Positions 44,501-57,800 of a DNA stretch of 64,000 nucleotides are shown here, piece after piece. The stretch is from Tubiluchus corallicola. Lineage: Eukaryota; Priapulida; Priapulimorpha; Priapulimorphida; Tubiluchidae. Position 1 is the stretch's first letter; each line of letters begins with the position of its first letter. The position numbers and the translations under genes were made by a program. The notes below the pieces were generated by a model that saw nothing but the letters and a program-made list of their open reading frames with translations, searched no databases and was not told the DNA's origin. Location of the stretch: contig JAQGDQ010000073.1 in the NCBI GenBank assembly GCA_030141605.1, positions 1 through 64,000 of the forward strand. The letters run 5' to 3'.

Positions 44501-45259
44501 TATTAGTGAATTCAAGATTGTAAAATTCTTAAATGGTATGTGGGTGCAACATGTGCATGTTAAATAATTTTCTTAATTATAAGTATATTTGCAGGAATAG
44601 CTGGTGCTGAACCGAACATAGTTCGAACCTCAATGCGTTCCGGTGGAACAGTGGCCTCAGGGCACCAACGTCCTAACATAAAAGCAAGCATTGCAGTGCC
44701 AACATCATGTCAAACAGTGTCATCAATACCAAATGTCTCCTTGTGTCCAGTCACTACTTCTGCTACATCAAAGCAAGAAAAGGTAAAAGGTAAAGACCAA
44801 CGAACTCGAACAGCGAGTGGCCTTGTCCGACTGTTGACTGGTGGTGGCAAGAAGAGAACTGTCGCAGGTGTCACACTGCCACCACCAGCAGATGTCACAC
44901 ACATTGTGGCATCCAGCACAGATTCTCGTCCGCGACTCAATAGGTCAGAAAGTACTGGCAGCAGTTCAAATTCCGCTGCTAGTTCTCCTTCGCGGGGGGA
45001 TCTTCAGCGTGGGACGTCGGCTCCCGCAGGTGTGCCACCATCACGTGGCGGTCCGACACCTGTACAGCCTACGCCACTTATACGCGAACGATTCCGCTGC
45101 ATTGTGCCTTACCCACCACAGACGGAATATGAACTAGAGCTGAAAATTGGTGATGTCGTGTACGTGCACAAAAAACGCGAAGACGGCTGGTATAGAGGAA
45201 CTTTACAAAGAACTGGCAAAACTGGACTTTTCCCTGGTAGCTTTGTGGAAAGCTTTTAA
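41599..45259 (+). CDS. POSH: SH3RF/POSH: RING finger scaffold with four SH3 domains, two coding exons, 750 aa
   Basis: Exon 1 is 41599-43186 (donor CTGCAG|gtgagt) and exon 2 is 44595-45259 (acceptor ttatatttgcag); the phase is 1 and together they give 751 codons. RING C3HC4: C12, C15, C28, H30, C33, C36, C49 and C52. SH3 domains lie at about 166-220 (AMYQYDAKE...NWYVGEL), 229-286 (ARALYDF...NWAEGR), 437-493 (AMYAYKP...GWYKGS) and 694-750 (CIVPYPP...GWYRGT), each with ALYDY-like, W and P-x-x-Y/F positions. The protein ends right after the fourth SH3, as in the family. Family role: an E3 ligase scaffold for Rac-GTP, MLK and JNK that also acts in vesicle traffic. Without splicing, exon 1 would run into a stop four bases beyond the donor's gtga and lose SH3-4. 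Human SH3RF1 is about 888 residues; here the linkers are shorter. Confidence 0.94.
43345..43791 (+). mobile_element. LINE 3'-terminal fragment: end of ORF2 plus 3' untranslated region
   Basis: From 43346 the frame reads [20 protein letters not shown], the zinc-knuckle-like C-terminus (E/Q-T-P-E-H-F-x-F-x-CP) seen at the end of many jockey/CR1/RTE ORF2 proteins. It runs on to a stop near 43556. It is followed by about 230 bases ending gttttatttattttgaaaat and an (AATA)n tail. It is 5'-truncated and in the same orientation as POSH. Confidence 0.6.
43978..44170 (+). repeat. Dispersed repeat, copy A (about 190 bp)
   Basis: Shares ccaaaattttataac, ataaaaatg, atattaaaatc, cattaaa and gtgaaaaaattaa-like blocks in the same order with 46571-46748. 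The copies are strongly diverged and in direct orientation. I do not recognise the family. Confidence 0.65.
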
Positions 45260-45471
45260 TTATTGAGAAGATGATACGATTGCCTTATATTTATCAAGTT
45301 AATTTGTAATTTGAAACAAGCTTGAGTATGTTACTAGTTAAATTTATGGTATTTTAAACATTTATTTGGTTAATCTTTTGTTAGTTGAATATAACTTCCA
45401 CATAGCACTCCACATATTTTTTTAATTAAATGTAATTATGTGGGCTTACTGAAGGTTACCACTAGATGTAC

Positions 45472-46329
45472 GTTTTACACGTCAAATGTAGACACAGGAA
45501 AGTTCAAATGTGACTTAGGTAAGTCAAATGTAGACATAGGAATTTCGAATGTGTTTTGGTAACTCAAATGTGACTTAGGTAAGTCAAATGTAGAAATAAG
45601 AATTTCGAATGTGTTTTGGTAACTCAAATGTGACTTAGGTAAGTCAAATGTAGATGCGGTACTTTGAATAAATCGGTATTTAACTCATTTAAGTGCAAGT
45701 TACAAAAAGATAAAACCAAATTAAAATTATATTTTATGGTCATGGTGCTATCGGCAGCATCAGTTTTTATTATATTTAATTAATTTGCAACTATTTGTAT
45801 GGACGTTAATATATTTTTCAAATGTAAAGAAAATGTTTATTTGATAAGAACACTTGAAAGTGTTGTACATAAATAAGTTAACAATTATACAATTATTAAT
45901 ATATACACCAATTATACATTTTATTTGTCAACGTTTTATAAAAAATGTCGGCAGAAAAGAATAAATCGGTTCCCACTTCCCAATGAACAGTGAATCACTA
46001 ATTAGTTTTTTAAGTAATGCATTAGCACTGCATTAATGAATTAGTTTCTCTCAAGAAACATTATTTATTTTAAGAATGTATTGTTTTCTCTAACAGTTCC
46101 AATGGTATGTAAAGTTTGCAGAATATAAGTGAACCTATAACATTGTTATTTTAACTTAAGAGCAATTATTAAATTGAAATTAAAGAAGATTAAATCTAAC
46201 ATCCTTAAACTTTACCACCTATCCACATTTGAGATACCAATGTCACATTTGACTTGACGTACCAAAAACGCTTAAGATTTCTTGAACACATTTTGAGTTA
46301 ACGCAAGTCTACATTTGACATGTAAAACC
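45472..46329. mobile_element. MITE-like element with tandem-repeat-bearing inverted ends, about 860 bp
   Basis: The left end reads gttttacacgtcaaatgtag and the right end, reversed, ggttttacatgtcaaatgta. Inside the left arm a unit of about 60 bp (aactcaaatgtgacttaggt followed by aagtcaaatgtagaaat and gaatttcgaatgtgttttgg) is repeated nearly three times to about 45668. The right arm holds a single degenerate reversed counterpart (46205-46329: ccacatttgagatacc, atgtcacatttgac). No transposase frame and no clear target duplication are seen. Confidence 0.65.
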
Positions 46330-46570
46330 TATATAATGTTATAGGTTAATAATAGTATAAAACCAGTTACTGAATCTTGAAACCATGTGATTGAGTCCCT
46401 GTTTGCCTCAGTTCATATCCTGCTTATTCCAAACTTCTTATTTCATGCTTTTTGGCTCAGTTTGGTTACAGAAATTCAATAATTGTCGATTGAACTCGAT
46501 TCTTTTCACCAATTACGACGTCAGTATCCACTGTTTGCATGCATGACGAAATAGGTGTAAGGCATTGCTA

Positions 46571-46748
46571 GGCACCCAAAATTTTATAACCCTGTAAACT
46601 TTTTTCAAGTTTTTTCATTATAAAGTATGTATGACGGGCCTTATAAAAATGGAATTATAAATTTTTCCAAAAAAGTTATATTAAAATCTATATTTACTGG
46701 TGTGACTGAACATTAAACATTAGAAAAAATATTGTGTGAGAAAATTAA
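46571..46748 (+). repeat. Dispersed repeat, copy B
   Basis: Direct-orientation, diverged relative of 43978-44170; it begins ggcacccaaaattttataac and ends gtgagaaaattaa. The two copies flank the last POSH exon. Confidence 0.6.
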
Positions 46749-48820
46749 GGTGTAAAAAATTTTTCACGTGTGTCACATATGATAACATGCTTACATGTTT
46801 GCAAAATTACAGTAGAACTTAGCATATGTGTATTGCACGCCTAATTTTAAAACAAGGTTATCAAATCATGTACTATTAGTCATTTAGCAGGTAAATTATT
46901 GGCATTTTGAATTTTGCTGATATCTAGGTGTCTTTCAAAAAGTATATTCACTATGTAGGAAAAATCTGATAAAGCTTTATAAATATTGGCTTCCTTAATG
47001 AATTATTACAATTTTTGTCAAGATTATTATTAATGATGGAAGAAACCCACGATTAATTAAATTTTGATATCAAACTTGGCGAACAGGAAATGTGAATTGT
47101 TCAATCATTGGCGTCTTTTATATTGAATTGCTAATTTAGCTGGGGGAAATGTGTAGTTACCAATTTCTTTGTACATCCGTAGTTACTTCTATTAACTTTA
47201 GCAACAATCAGATACGTGCACAACCCAATCATAGTAAATTTGTTTATAGTGTGGTTATTTACGCTAAGACGACTTGTGAAATATATACAGCGAAACCTGA
47301 AACTAGATTTTCTGAAAGATACTAGTACTGATATCAGTGCAGGCTGAACTGTACAGAACTTAAACCAAGTAAAATAATGAGGATTGTTTTTATATAAAAC
47401 TGTCATGTGAAAACCTGGTTTTTCCCCTTTCTGCTGGGCATAAACTTTGAGCCCTATTATAATTTCAGCCACTAATAATGAAAACGAGGTAATAAAAATG
47501 TATATGATCTGAAATTACATGATTACATTGACAGATTTGTTTTAGTTGCTAATGCTCCATTAAATAGCTGTGAGCCATAGCCTAAATTGAAGTGTGATTA
47601 AAAGTGTCACATTACTTCTTTTTGATGACAGAGGGTGTGTTGTTGCGTGCATTCTTACATTGGTGCATGCAAATCACTGAATTCGATAGCACAGAGTCTG
47701 CACGACATTTCTGCGGTAGCTGCTTAACTGTTCACGCACTCGTAAAGGCTTGTTATTTTTAATTTAAAAAGTACTTTCTTCAATGTACAAGTGCACTATG
47801 TTATTGATAACACTTTGCTATTGCTATATATAAGTTTATATTTGTAGATTTACTGTACACATCTATGCAAAATGCTATTAGCTATTACTATACAGTATAC
47901 TATCAGCATATTAGCTAAGCAGCAATGATTAACATAATTAATAATTTATATCCTAGTGTAAAAAGAACTAAGTAAGTCTACTTGATTGTAATTGCAAAAA
48001 ACAAAGATGTAGTTTGCCATTATTATTGCATGTGAATAGGATTGCTTACACTTTGCCGTGCTATAGTTAATTAATGAACCAAATTAAGTATGTTAAAGTT
48101 CTCTAATGAAGTTGTTCTTTGAAAGATTAATAAAAGTAGTTAGAAATACTTGCATTTTTTGTTCTCATTATACAGTGATAGCTATTAATTGTACAAGTAT
48201 TTAGTTTTTGCTTTAATAAAAAATCAGCTGTCCCACGGAGTTTTCAGGGAACACTGCACAGCCACAATATTGCGATCTGCATAGGGTTTTCGTGCATTTT
48301 TCAGCTCTGTGTTATAGTTAATGAAGGTCACACAAACGGTACTGGATGTAGTACAAAATCATGTGGTGAGCTGTTGGTGCACTGAATGCTGGTGCAGTGT
48401 TCACTAAAAACCTTGCATGACTGACACTAATTCACGAAAATTGCTATTACAAAGCTGTATCACATACTTTCGTATATACATGAATTTTATTTTTACTTGA
48501 GGCACTGAACTGACATGACAGCACAAAAAATGTTATCAATCAACCTGTGTTTGAAGAACATTTCTAATTTATACGCAGTTAGAATTAGTTGGTATAAAGT
48601 GCATTACAAGTTGTACTTACTGTTAAAATTATGTAGTATGACTCACATTTCCCATTGACCAACTTAATATTACCAACTGAATGATTTTTATGCATATACA
48701 TTAATATGTTAACATTAAAAAGCTATTTACAAAATGCAATTTTGATCTAGCATTATTCAATAAATAAAACTAAATCAAAACTAAAAATAATTTACAAAAA
48801 ACTATGTTAAAAAACCTCTG

Positions 48821-51800
48821 CTATAACTGATCGTTCAGCCTGAGTGCTCTCTTCATTTGTTGCTGGTTCAGTTGAACTTGTCCCAATCGTTTTTCTTCAC
48901 TTTTGAATGCTCTTTTGTTAACTTTTTTCTCAGCTCTCCGCTCCTGGAAATTGGATATTATAAATTTCAGCATAAAGATTGAAATGTTGTGTATACTGCA
49001 GAAGAAATGGCTTTTAATTTTTATACAAAATGACTTACTAAAACACATTACTGAACAAAATGGTGTCCAAAATGGGATTTGAACAGGGAATGCACACCAG
49101 GACACTAGTTTATGCGAGTAATGACAATTCCACTTAGTAGAAAGAAAGTCCTGTGTTACATGCATATTGTTTTATTGTAATTGTTGTTTTTTATCCTCGT
49201 TAGTTTTTTGGCAGTGTGTTTACATAAGAGAGAGTGTGCGTGGTGAAAGCAGATGAACTTTTCTAAAGAAAAGAGAGGAATGGCTATTTACAATAACCTT
49301 AGTTTGAAGGCTGTTACAAAAGCAAATACGTCATACAAATTACAATATGTCATTTTGAATTACTATTCCATCAAATAGTCAAACGATAAGCATAAATTTC
49401 CGAGAAATTTCAAGGCTTCCCAAGATGACTCACTTTTGCACTTTTTTAGTATTTGATTGAAGTATTGTCATTCGGGAAACTCTTACATCGCCATGTGTTT
49501 TCCCATTTAATCTTTAGATCATTATTGTACCCTTTTGAAGGAAAAGAAAATGATGTGGCCCTGATTTCAATAAAATATCAAACAAGGAGTTTAAAAGGAG
49601 GATAGCGTGAAAGACATTTATTGTAATAAGATCATGGCATACTAAAGGATCACACCCATACTGACACCTACCGTCATCTGATCCACGTTAGTCTAAAGTT
49701 ATCAGTGTTGCATTGTGAAAATTGGCACTAAAATTTTTACTGAAACTCAAGAATGGGATGAATTAGCACATAGAGCTATTTTAATTCTGTCAGTTACTTG
49801 CTCCTCGCATGCATACATACATACATTCATACATATATATGAAATTTAAGGAAATTTTAAGTGAATATTTAGTTATCCCATACTTTAATACACCAATCGA
49901 CTTAGTACTCATGACAAGTCTGAGCAGTTACATGTACTAATTAAGTTCTAAGGAAGCACTAATTAATACTAGCAATCGAACAGAAAATTTCAAATCCAAA
50001 TCAAATTTAAAATTTTTCTAATTGAACGAAAATTTACAGAAGTTTTTTTCAGAAATTCTTTCCATTTAAACTAATCCAAGATTGTGAAATTTGGCAGTCA
50101 GATACATGCAAGCTTTACCGCCTTGATATACAGAAAATTCATTTAGTTCAGGTTGGGAATGCGACAAGTACTTGAAGCTAGCACAACAAGACCAGCCATC
50201 TGTAATTCTGCGCTAACGACTCATAATAAAATAATAACGGTGTGATTCGTTGCGACTGTTTTGCGGCAGCAATGGCATGAATTTCTCCAGTTTTGGAGAC
50301 ATAGTTGAATAAAATTGAATGTTTTTAATGCCAATTCAAATGGGACATTTTTACATAGTGCCAGTCCTAATAGCATTACTGTAATAATTTGCTATTGTGT
50401 TAAGTCAGAAATCTGTAATATCAGTACTATGACGACAACAGGTGGACTAGTGGCTTGGAGCATTTGTTATCATTATTTAATTCAGAAAACTCTGCAAAAG
50501 ATTTTTACTAGAGTAACATCTCACCTTTCTATGTTGCTTCACAGCAGACTTTCTTTCTCTTTTTTCTTCTGGTGTTTCACTCTTTGAGCGATGCCAATTT
50601 ACCTTTTCCTTTCCCTGTTCCTGATTTTTTTCCATTTCGACAAGTTGTCGTTGTGTCAAACCACGTCTCTTTAAGACGTTGTCAGGTATGCCTAAACCTT
50701 TGGTTAAGCGAATAGGATCATGCTAGAAACATTGGATAAATCTGTTAGTCAGTTCTACTAATAAATACAGCAAAATTTATTACAGCAAGATGATTTTAGG
50801 TGCATAGTAGTGGTGGGATCGATTAATCAATTTAAAAAATTTGGGTTTTTATTTCTGATCTTTGATTATATTTTTCAGCTACCGATGCAAATCAATTGCA
50901 TTACCAATATTATTTGCACTTATTTTTCGGAAAAACTACAAAAATCGCACGATAAACATAACCATCATTGCGGTGATATAAAGTAAAATGTCACTATCTG
51001 TGCACAGTAGCTTATCACCCTAAAGATGCAGCTTAGAAGCAAAAGTTTCTTATATGTACAAGCACTTTTATGCAGAGCCTCTATTTCTGTAAAATAGCAG
51101 AAAACGGTATTTCCTATTTTGGCGGCTCCACGGCAGTTAACAACAAAGGCTATACACGCTCACTGGTCAAAAGGCTATACATGCTCACTGGTCAAAAGGC
51201 TATACACGCTCACTGGTCAAAAGGCTATACATGCTCACTGGTCAAAAGGCTATACACGCTCACTGGTCAAAAGGCTATACATGCTCACTGGTCAAAAGGC
51301 TATACACGCTCACTGGTCAAAAGGCTAAATCTTTTTTCTACATGAGCCCAAATAAAAAACTGAGAATAAAACTGATGGCCCATCACTAGTGGATAAAGAG
51401 TAGGCTACTGAATTTCTGCAGACATACATCTCTACTAAAAATACAAAAGCATCATCACTGGCTTTAGTATCCTCACATGTTGTCATCATAATATAATACA
51501 TAAATATAATGAAATTTGTGTGGCTTTACATACAATAAATAAGACAAGAAAAATGAATGACGCACAAATAAATTCAAACAGTTACAACACAAGTGCTTTA
51601 GTTAAATGCATAATGTGAAGATATTACAATTTTCTGAGCTAACAAGCTGTTAATAGTGTGAACTACAACACGATAGAGGAGTTTAGAGTCCGTGTGATTT
51701 TTAGGCCATTATTACAGTATTTACAACCAGAGGGGAGCATTTCAAAAAATTTATACCTCGATGAAATTCATCACTAACAATAGCTTGTACTCTCTTTATG

Positions 51801-54800
51801 ACCATTGTTTTGTACAAGCTTCCCAAATTTTATAATTTTTATATCTTTTTTATAATATTATTATATTTAAAGGATACTACATGATAATGTTGACAGGGTT
51901 ACTATAGTTACCTTCTTTGGTTCAGTGATAAGTGTAGGATGATTATATAGTGTTGAGTAAGTACTGAGCACCGACTCACAGTCCCATTTCTCTTTTACCG
52001 GCTCTTTTATCTGTATTAGCTCTTCGTCAGAGGATGAGTCAGTCTCTTCCAGGTGTGGCTTGTCATTCAAAGTGGTATTTTCAAGTTTCCTAAATGTAGC
52101 AAAATAACACATTTTGTTACCGTACATGTAGTAAACACTTTTACTACATTAAGTAACTTGAATCACACATATCAAAAATAGTACAAAATATGTTTAATGC
52201 CATAACACAGAACCTTTGCTAAAGTGAAGTCAGTATGTTTTTGTTTTAAAACTAACAGCATTGTCAGCATGCTTTACTTACTAATTTAACTTATTTTCTG
52301 AAGCTATCACTATTTGAAATTGTCGTTACTTAACGCTACTGCATCAGCTAGTAATTAATGGTGCTAATGGCAGTAGCTGTCAAACGACTCATAAATCAGA
52401 ATGAGCATGGATTTTCTGTTAAATAATTGCTACTACATATATAAATTGTCATCAAAACGTTTACTGTCTGTCCACAGAAAAGCCATCCAAAGCATCTGTG
52501 AAAACTTAGCACAAATTCTCTAGCATTAATGCTAACAACCATGTACACATTTTCAACTGGATCAAATGAAATAATTTCTAAATAAATGACATTATGATAA
52601 TTTGCCAGCATGTAATTTGTTTCTTTTTAATGTAAACAATTTTGTTAAGACCAGAACTACATTATGCAAAAACTTTTAAAAACTGAACAGTATGAATTTA
52701 TTCATCATCCAATAAATGGCTTATTCAACAATTAACCAAAACCGTAATAGTATACTTCAAACAAGGATAAGTCATTGTAATTACTTCAGTGCTTGCTGTC
52801 TTTCAAATTCTGCTAAGATGCTGTTGAAAATTTCACTATCAGGTTTAATTCGACCTTCAAAATCTTCAAAATCTAATGATCCAATTTCTTCTGCATTGTA
52901 CTCTTCATACATCTGAACGAAAACATCAAAATAAAAAAATGCTTTTAAAACGCATAAATGTATCCAATAAACCTTTCCTTTGAGGTTCTTCGTTCCTCAA
53001 AAATAGTTCATTTTAAGAAAGCACTATTTTCTGGCCAAAATTTCTCGAAAAATATTGTTACAGAAGCTGCTGGCTGTGCTTAGAATCATTACTCTTTTAC
53101 CAGATTTTTAGCTGAAAATCCATAGTGCTATTAATAAAAAAATTGATAAAAGATAAATGCCAGAAATAATAAAAACTCCTTTTCATTGTTAAGCATCAAA
53201 AAATTCCAGCATGTTTAAGAGGTAGATAATTTTTAAACCACAAATAACAATTCTTCATTATTTATTAGGCATGGGAGCATGCCCTTATGTGCCGAACAAT
53301 TAGTAAAATTACCCCACTTCACTCTTGTTTGACATTAGACTCGAGTCAATTCATAAATATATGAAAATCTTAAGCAAATTGAAACCAATGAGAGTTTTAG
53401 CTCTATTTAATGCCATGTGAACATTCAATTTTACAAGTTTTGCAGATTTCAATAAAATAATTTAGTAACATACTTTACCTTCTCAAATCGATCATCGAGA
53501 AGGGTGAGGCCCTCATTTCTCGGCAGAACAGAAGAAGTCATTGAATATTCCGTAAACCGCGACGATTTTATTTCATCTCCCCAGAAATTGTAATCAATTC
53601 TCTTTTCGTTATTGTCCTCGTCGTCAGTGTAGTCAGCTTCATCACTAGCAGCGTAGTTATCAGAATCATCTTCGTCATAGTCTTCATCCCTAGACCATTC
53701 AAAATTTTTTTTAATAATGATATAATTCAAAGTTTTCAATTTTCAATGAGCAAAAGATAATTTTTAGCACCGGTGTTAGAAAGAGGTCTAAAGCATTAAT
53801 TTTAAGGATTGCATGCTTAATAAGAAAGTTTAGTTAAGAAATGTAACTTAATGGATAGCGTAGTTCAATGGTAGCACGTTCACTTCCAACCCGAGAGGTC
53901 ACGGGTTCAATTCCCAAATGAGTCACACCGAAGGCCAAAAAATGGTACCGGTGGTTGTTCAACCAAGCACGCGTGTTTATCGAAATAACACGCGAGTAAT
54001 AACAATCGGGACAACCTTGGAAGTACGTATTGCAGTACTTAAGGTGTTTTCCCTGGATTATGTCTAAACGAAATTGCTATTATTATTATTATAAAGTATA
54101 GTAAATCAAAAGGACTTATACACTTTCAAAAAAGTAGTGTGCTAGTACAAAATACAAATTATATTAATCGACCAAGCAATTCTCTACGGAAGTTTTATAG
54201 CTGCATTTAATCAAAAGATTTAAAAAAAATGAAGCAAAAATTCTAAATTTCAACCTTAATTTAGAAACTTTAAGTCATTTTACGTGTTTGTTGTGACTTG
54301 CTAAAATGGGATTACACCACTAACAAATAAAAATTACAATCATGATGGCAAATAAATATGCAATGTGTGACAAATATTTTCAAAGTATTTCTGTCTGCAT
54401 TTGTGCCATATCTTCTTTTGTAAAAACTTGAGTAAATGCCTTAATTACCATTAGAATAGTAAGAAATTAAAAAAAACGAATATGTTCTCAGCTTTATCTT
54501 TTCATTGCTTCTCAACAAAAAACAAAATTGCATACTAATGGACAATTTGCATTGCTCTTTTGATTTAGTTTGTCTAATCACTAAGCAATAAGGTTGCAGT
54601 TGATTTAGCAAGTCTCTTTTTAAGACATACAATCTAGAAATACATATCCTAGCTGTAAACTATATTTGTTAACCTTCACATTAATAAATACTTGCATTTG
54701 CGAAAGCTGGCAAATTCGCAGTTGACTATCACCTGTCTTGATACTAACAAAAACCACCTGTTCAGAATAAGTGCTGGGTAACTTGATAATTAAACTGCTA

Positions 54801-57800
54801 TTAAACTAAATTCAAATGTAACTGTAAATCCTGTCACATTTTACACAAGACGACAATTCTTGGACTGCTAGTTAACTTACACTAGACCAGCAAAAAAAGT
54901 AACAAATCATGTTTCTATGACAGCCTTGAAAGCAGTGTAGCATATTTGGTATAACCAGGTAGTATAAAGTGTACATGGTGTAGTGATTAACAATATAAAC
55001 GATATTAATATAACGTATAATAATAGGCAACACTTACATGAGCCCATCTTTCTCATCGGCAGGTTCAGTATTTGCTTTCAACACAAAGTCATCTTCAAGC
55101 TCATTTTTTGAATCGCCAAAATCAAAATCATCATCTAGTGCTGCTACGATGTCCGGATCCCAATCTGGTTTTGGTCCGCTATGTGGTGCTGCTTTGTGCA
55201 GCAAACCAATTGTCTGTTCGACATCAGACGCAAACACAGAAGATGGCAGATTAAGTTTGGGCTCCCGACTAGTGGACTTTTCACCAAATGGAGCTTCGGG
55301 TGCAGGCAGAAGCTCAGATATTTCACCAACTTCTTTGAGATGTTGCAGGTAATCATAATCGTCTTCAAAATAGATGCCATATTTCTGCTGTTCCTGAATT
55401 TGCTTTTCCTATGTGTGCAAAAAGCAAAATAGCAAATCAATGAACTAATATATTTTTTATTACTAAATACTATTAAATAGATGTATATCACAAAAGCAGT
55501 CAATAATCTTGTGTAGTATAATTTCATATGAAGTGTATGTTAAGTTGCCTAAAAAACCCTAAAACATATGATGATTCAACTCTGTTCAATTGAATTCAGC
55601 AACCAGACAATTAGCTCTTGTGAGTTTTTTTTCACTTATTTCTTGTATTGTTAATTTTTGTCGTACTAAAATGAGTATTTAGTTATTTTAACTTATTTAC
55701 TTTCTTATTTTCAATTGGAAGATTAGAATAGTTGCATGACGGAAAAACTGAATAATGCAAACAAATTTCACTAAAGAAAGAGAGTCGTGAAACGATACAC
55801 ATGCCTGGCCAGCAAGAGTATATCAGTCAGTATCTCATACGTAACTACATTAATGACAACATTGGAACAAAACAACAAATTTCGTGTTTAACTTTCACAA
55901 TTTTTTTATGAAAGACATACTTGTAAGCTAAATTCAGTTTAACAAAAACGTTCCACTGTATCAGCCCAAGCACTCTAGTTATGAAGGTCTGTGTTCTAAA
56001 GCCTCTAAGTGTGCAAATTCTATACAATTCTTATTGTAGAAACATTCCACAGACATTAATAATTAACCAAACCAAAATAAACTGCTATTTGACACAATAT
56101 CACGCTGGAGTAAAAAGCCACTTTCATAAGCAATACATAATAATTGACTTATTTAATTATTATTAACATCATTTATTTCCGAACATACACATGCACAGTT
56201 AAGTTACATAAGTGATTCAATTGAAAGAAATTAGTAGACTAGTAGTATTAATAACTTACTGCAGATGATCTGCTACTAGTATAAACAGAAAAGCTACTAC
56301 CTATATATTGCTACATGAATGGGAAAATATTCTATGCCAACATATTTTTATCGTTGAATTTTTTGGTGCTGCATTCAGAAATATAAACAATACCTTCGCT
56401 TCCTTGTCACTGCAAATTTGGCTGCCTTTTTCCAGTAACACATGCTTGCTTGCAGACTCGTCTGCTTGTAATGGATCCTGCTGACTCCGGTGCACCACGT
56501 GGAAGACAACTGCATTTTTCTTATCAATAAATGGTTTCTTTTTTCTAGGCTAAAAACACATCCAAAAAGTGATTTTAGTGCAGTTTAAAAACTGAAATGA
56601 AACTGTTTGATCTGTGATCACTTGAGCAACAATCATTCTAATGTTATAGATGCATACTGCTCTTTGCAATATTGGATCGTTCTGGAGTGTCAAGCAAGGA
56701 CATTTTCTTAATCTAACAAGACCCATAGGATCTCTTAAAGTTGTATTATCACTTGGTTTATTCTGATCCTATCAAACTTCAAATTTTATCAGGTTACATC
56801 TTTAAAAATCATCATCATCAGTAATTGCTAATCAATTTCTATTTTGCATAGCAAACGAGTTTTATGTGGTGCATTTTAAGACAAGCAAACATGGCTATTT
56901 CTGCTTATAAACTTGCACTTATTATTAGATGCTATAATTTTCAATGATTGGTTATTATTGCATGCATTAATTAACGCAAAAAATGCGAGCACCTAAAACC
57001 AACTTTAATTATATAATTTACTCAATAGGTTATTTGAGATAGTCCTGCAACAGTCTTAAAGCAACTTTAAAGAATTACGTAAATGAATAACATTTGCCCA
57101 AAGACGCTTTCAAGCGGTTCTGTGTTTTCTTAAATATATAGCAATAAAAATGCAATTCATATTTAAACTGCATAGCAGTCACATTTAGTAGTAATATTGT
57201 TATACCAGATAAAAGTTTTGTGCTTTTATGCTTAAAAATGCACACTTCCGAATTTTTGTGCAAAATAAGAGCTGCACATGAAAATCACCACTAAAAACAA
57301 AATATATTCATGCATATAATGACGATATGGTAAAAATCAAATTACAGCCAGTCTTGTAATCTTTTTAAGTGCAAAACAAAAAATTTTTTCATTAGTCATC
57401 TCAGAACATATGAATTACTGTACTATATTGTTACACCGTTAATGTCATTATTAAGAATACAGTGTTCCCTCGCTACTTCGCAGTTCGTTTATCGCAGACT
57501 CGCTGTTTCGTGGGTTTTCAAAAATATTAATGTAAAATATTTATCGCCGTATTTTCGCTGTTTTGCGGTACTCCGTCTAAAGTATTTTTGCACATGCGTA
57601 GTACGTATTGTACAGTAATGTATAGATTTGATGAATTTTGCATGGTTTTTAGTCGTGTGACTGTACAGCTGTACGACTTTTCAAAATTTAAGTATCGAAT
57701 AATGCAATACTTAGTACGTATTATCCCTTTTAAATTCATGACCACCTCGCTAGTATTCATGTCACGGATACACTATTGCAAAAGACTAAAACCTATTTTC

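Larger units (their letters stand above)
43187..44594 (+). other. POSH intron
   Basis: Contains a LINE 3' end (43345-43791) and one copy of a dispersed repeat (43978-44170). The remainder is A+T-rich with no feature. Confidence 0.6.
45260..48820. other. Intergenic region between convergent POSH and LTV1
   Basis: Contains the MITE-like element (45472-46329), the second dispersed-repeat copy (46571-46748) and presumably both 3' untranslated regions. The frame at 47131-47472 on the minus strand has no similarity I recognise and I do not call it. Confidence 0.5.

Noticed and set aside
51070-51345. Two overlapping repetitive proteins of 69-91 residues
   Set aside because: Produced entirely by the stop-free 25-bp satellite inside an LTV1 intron.
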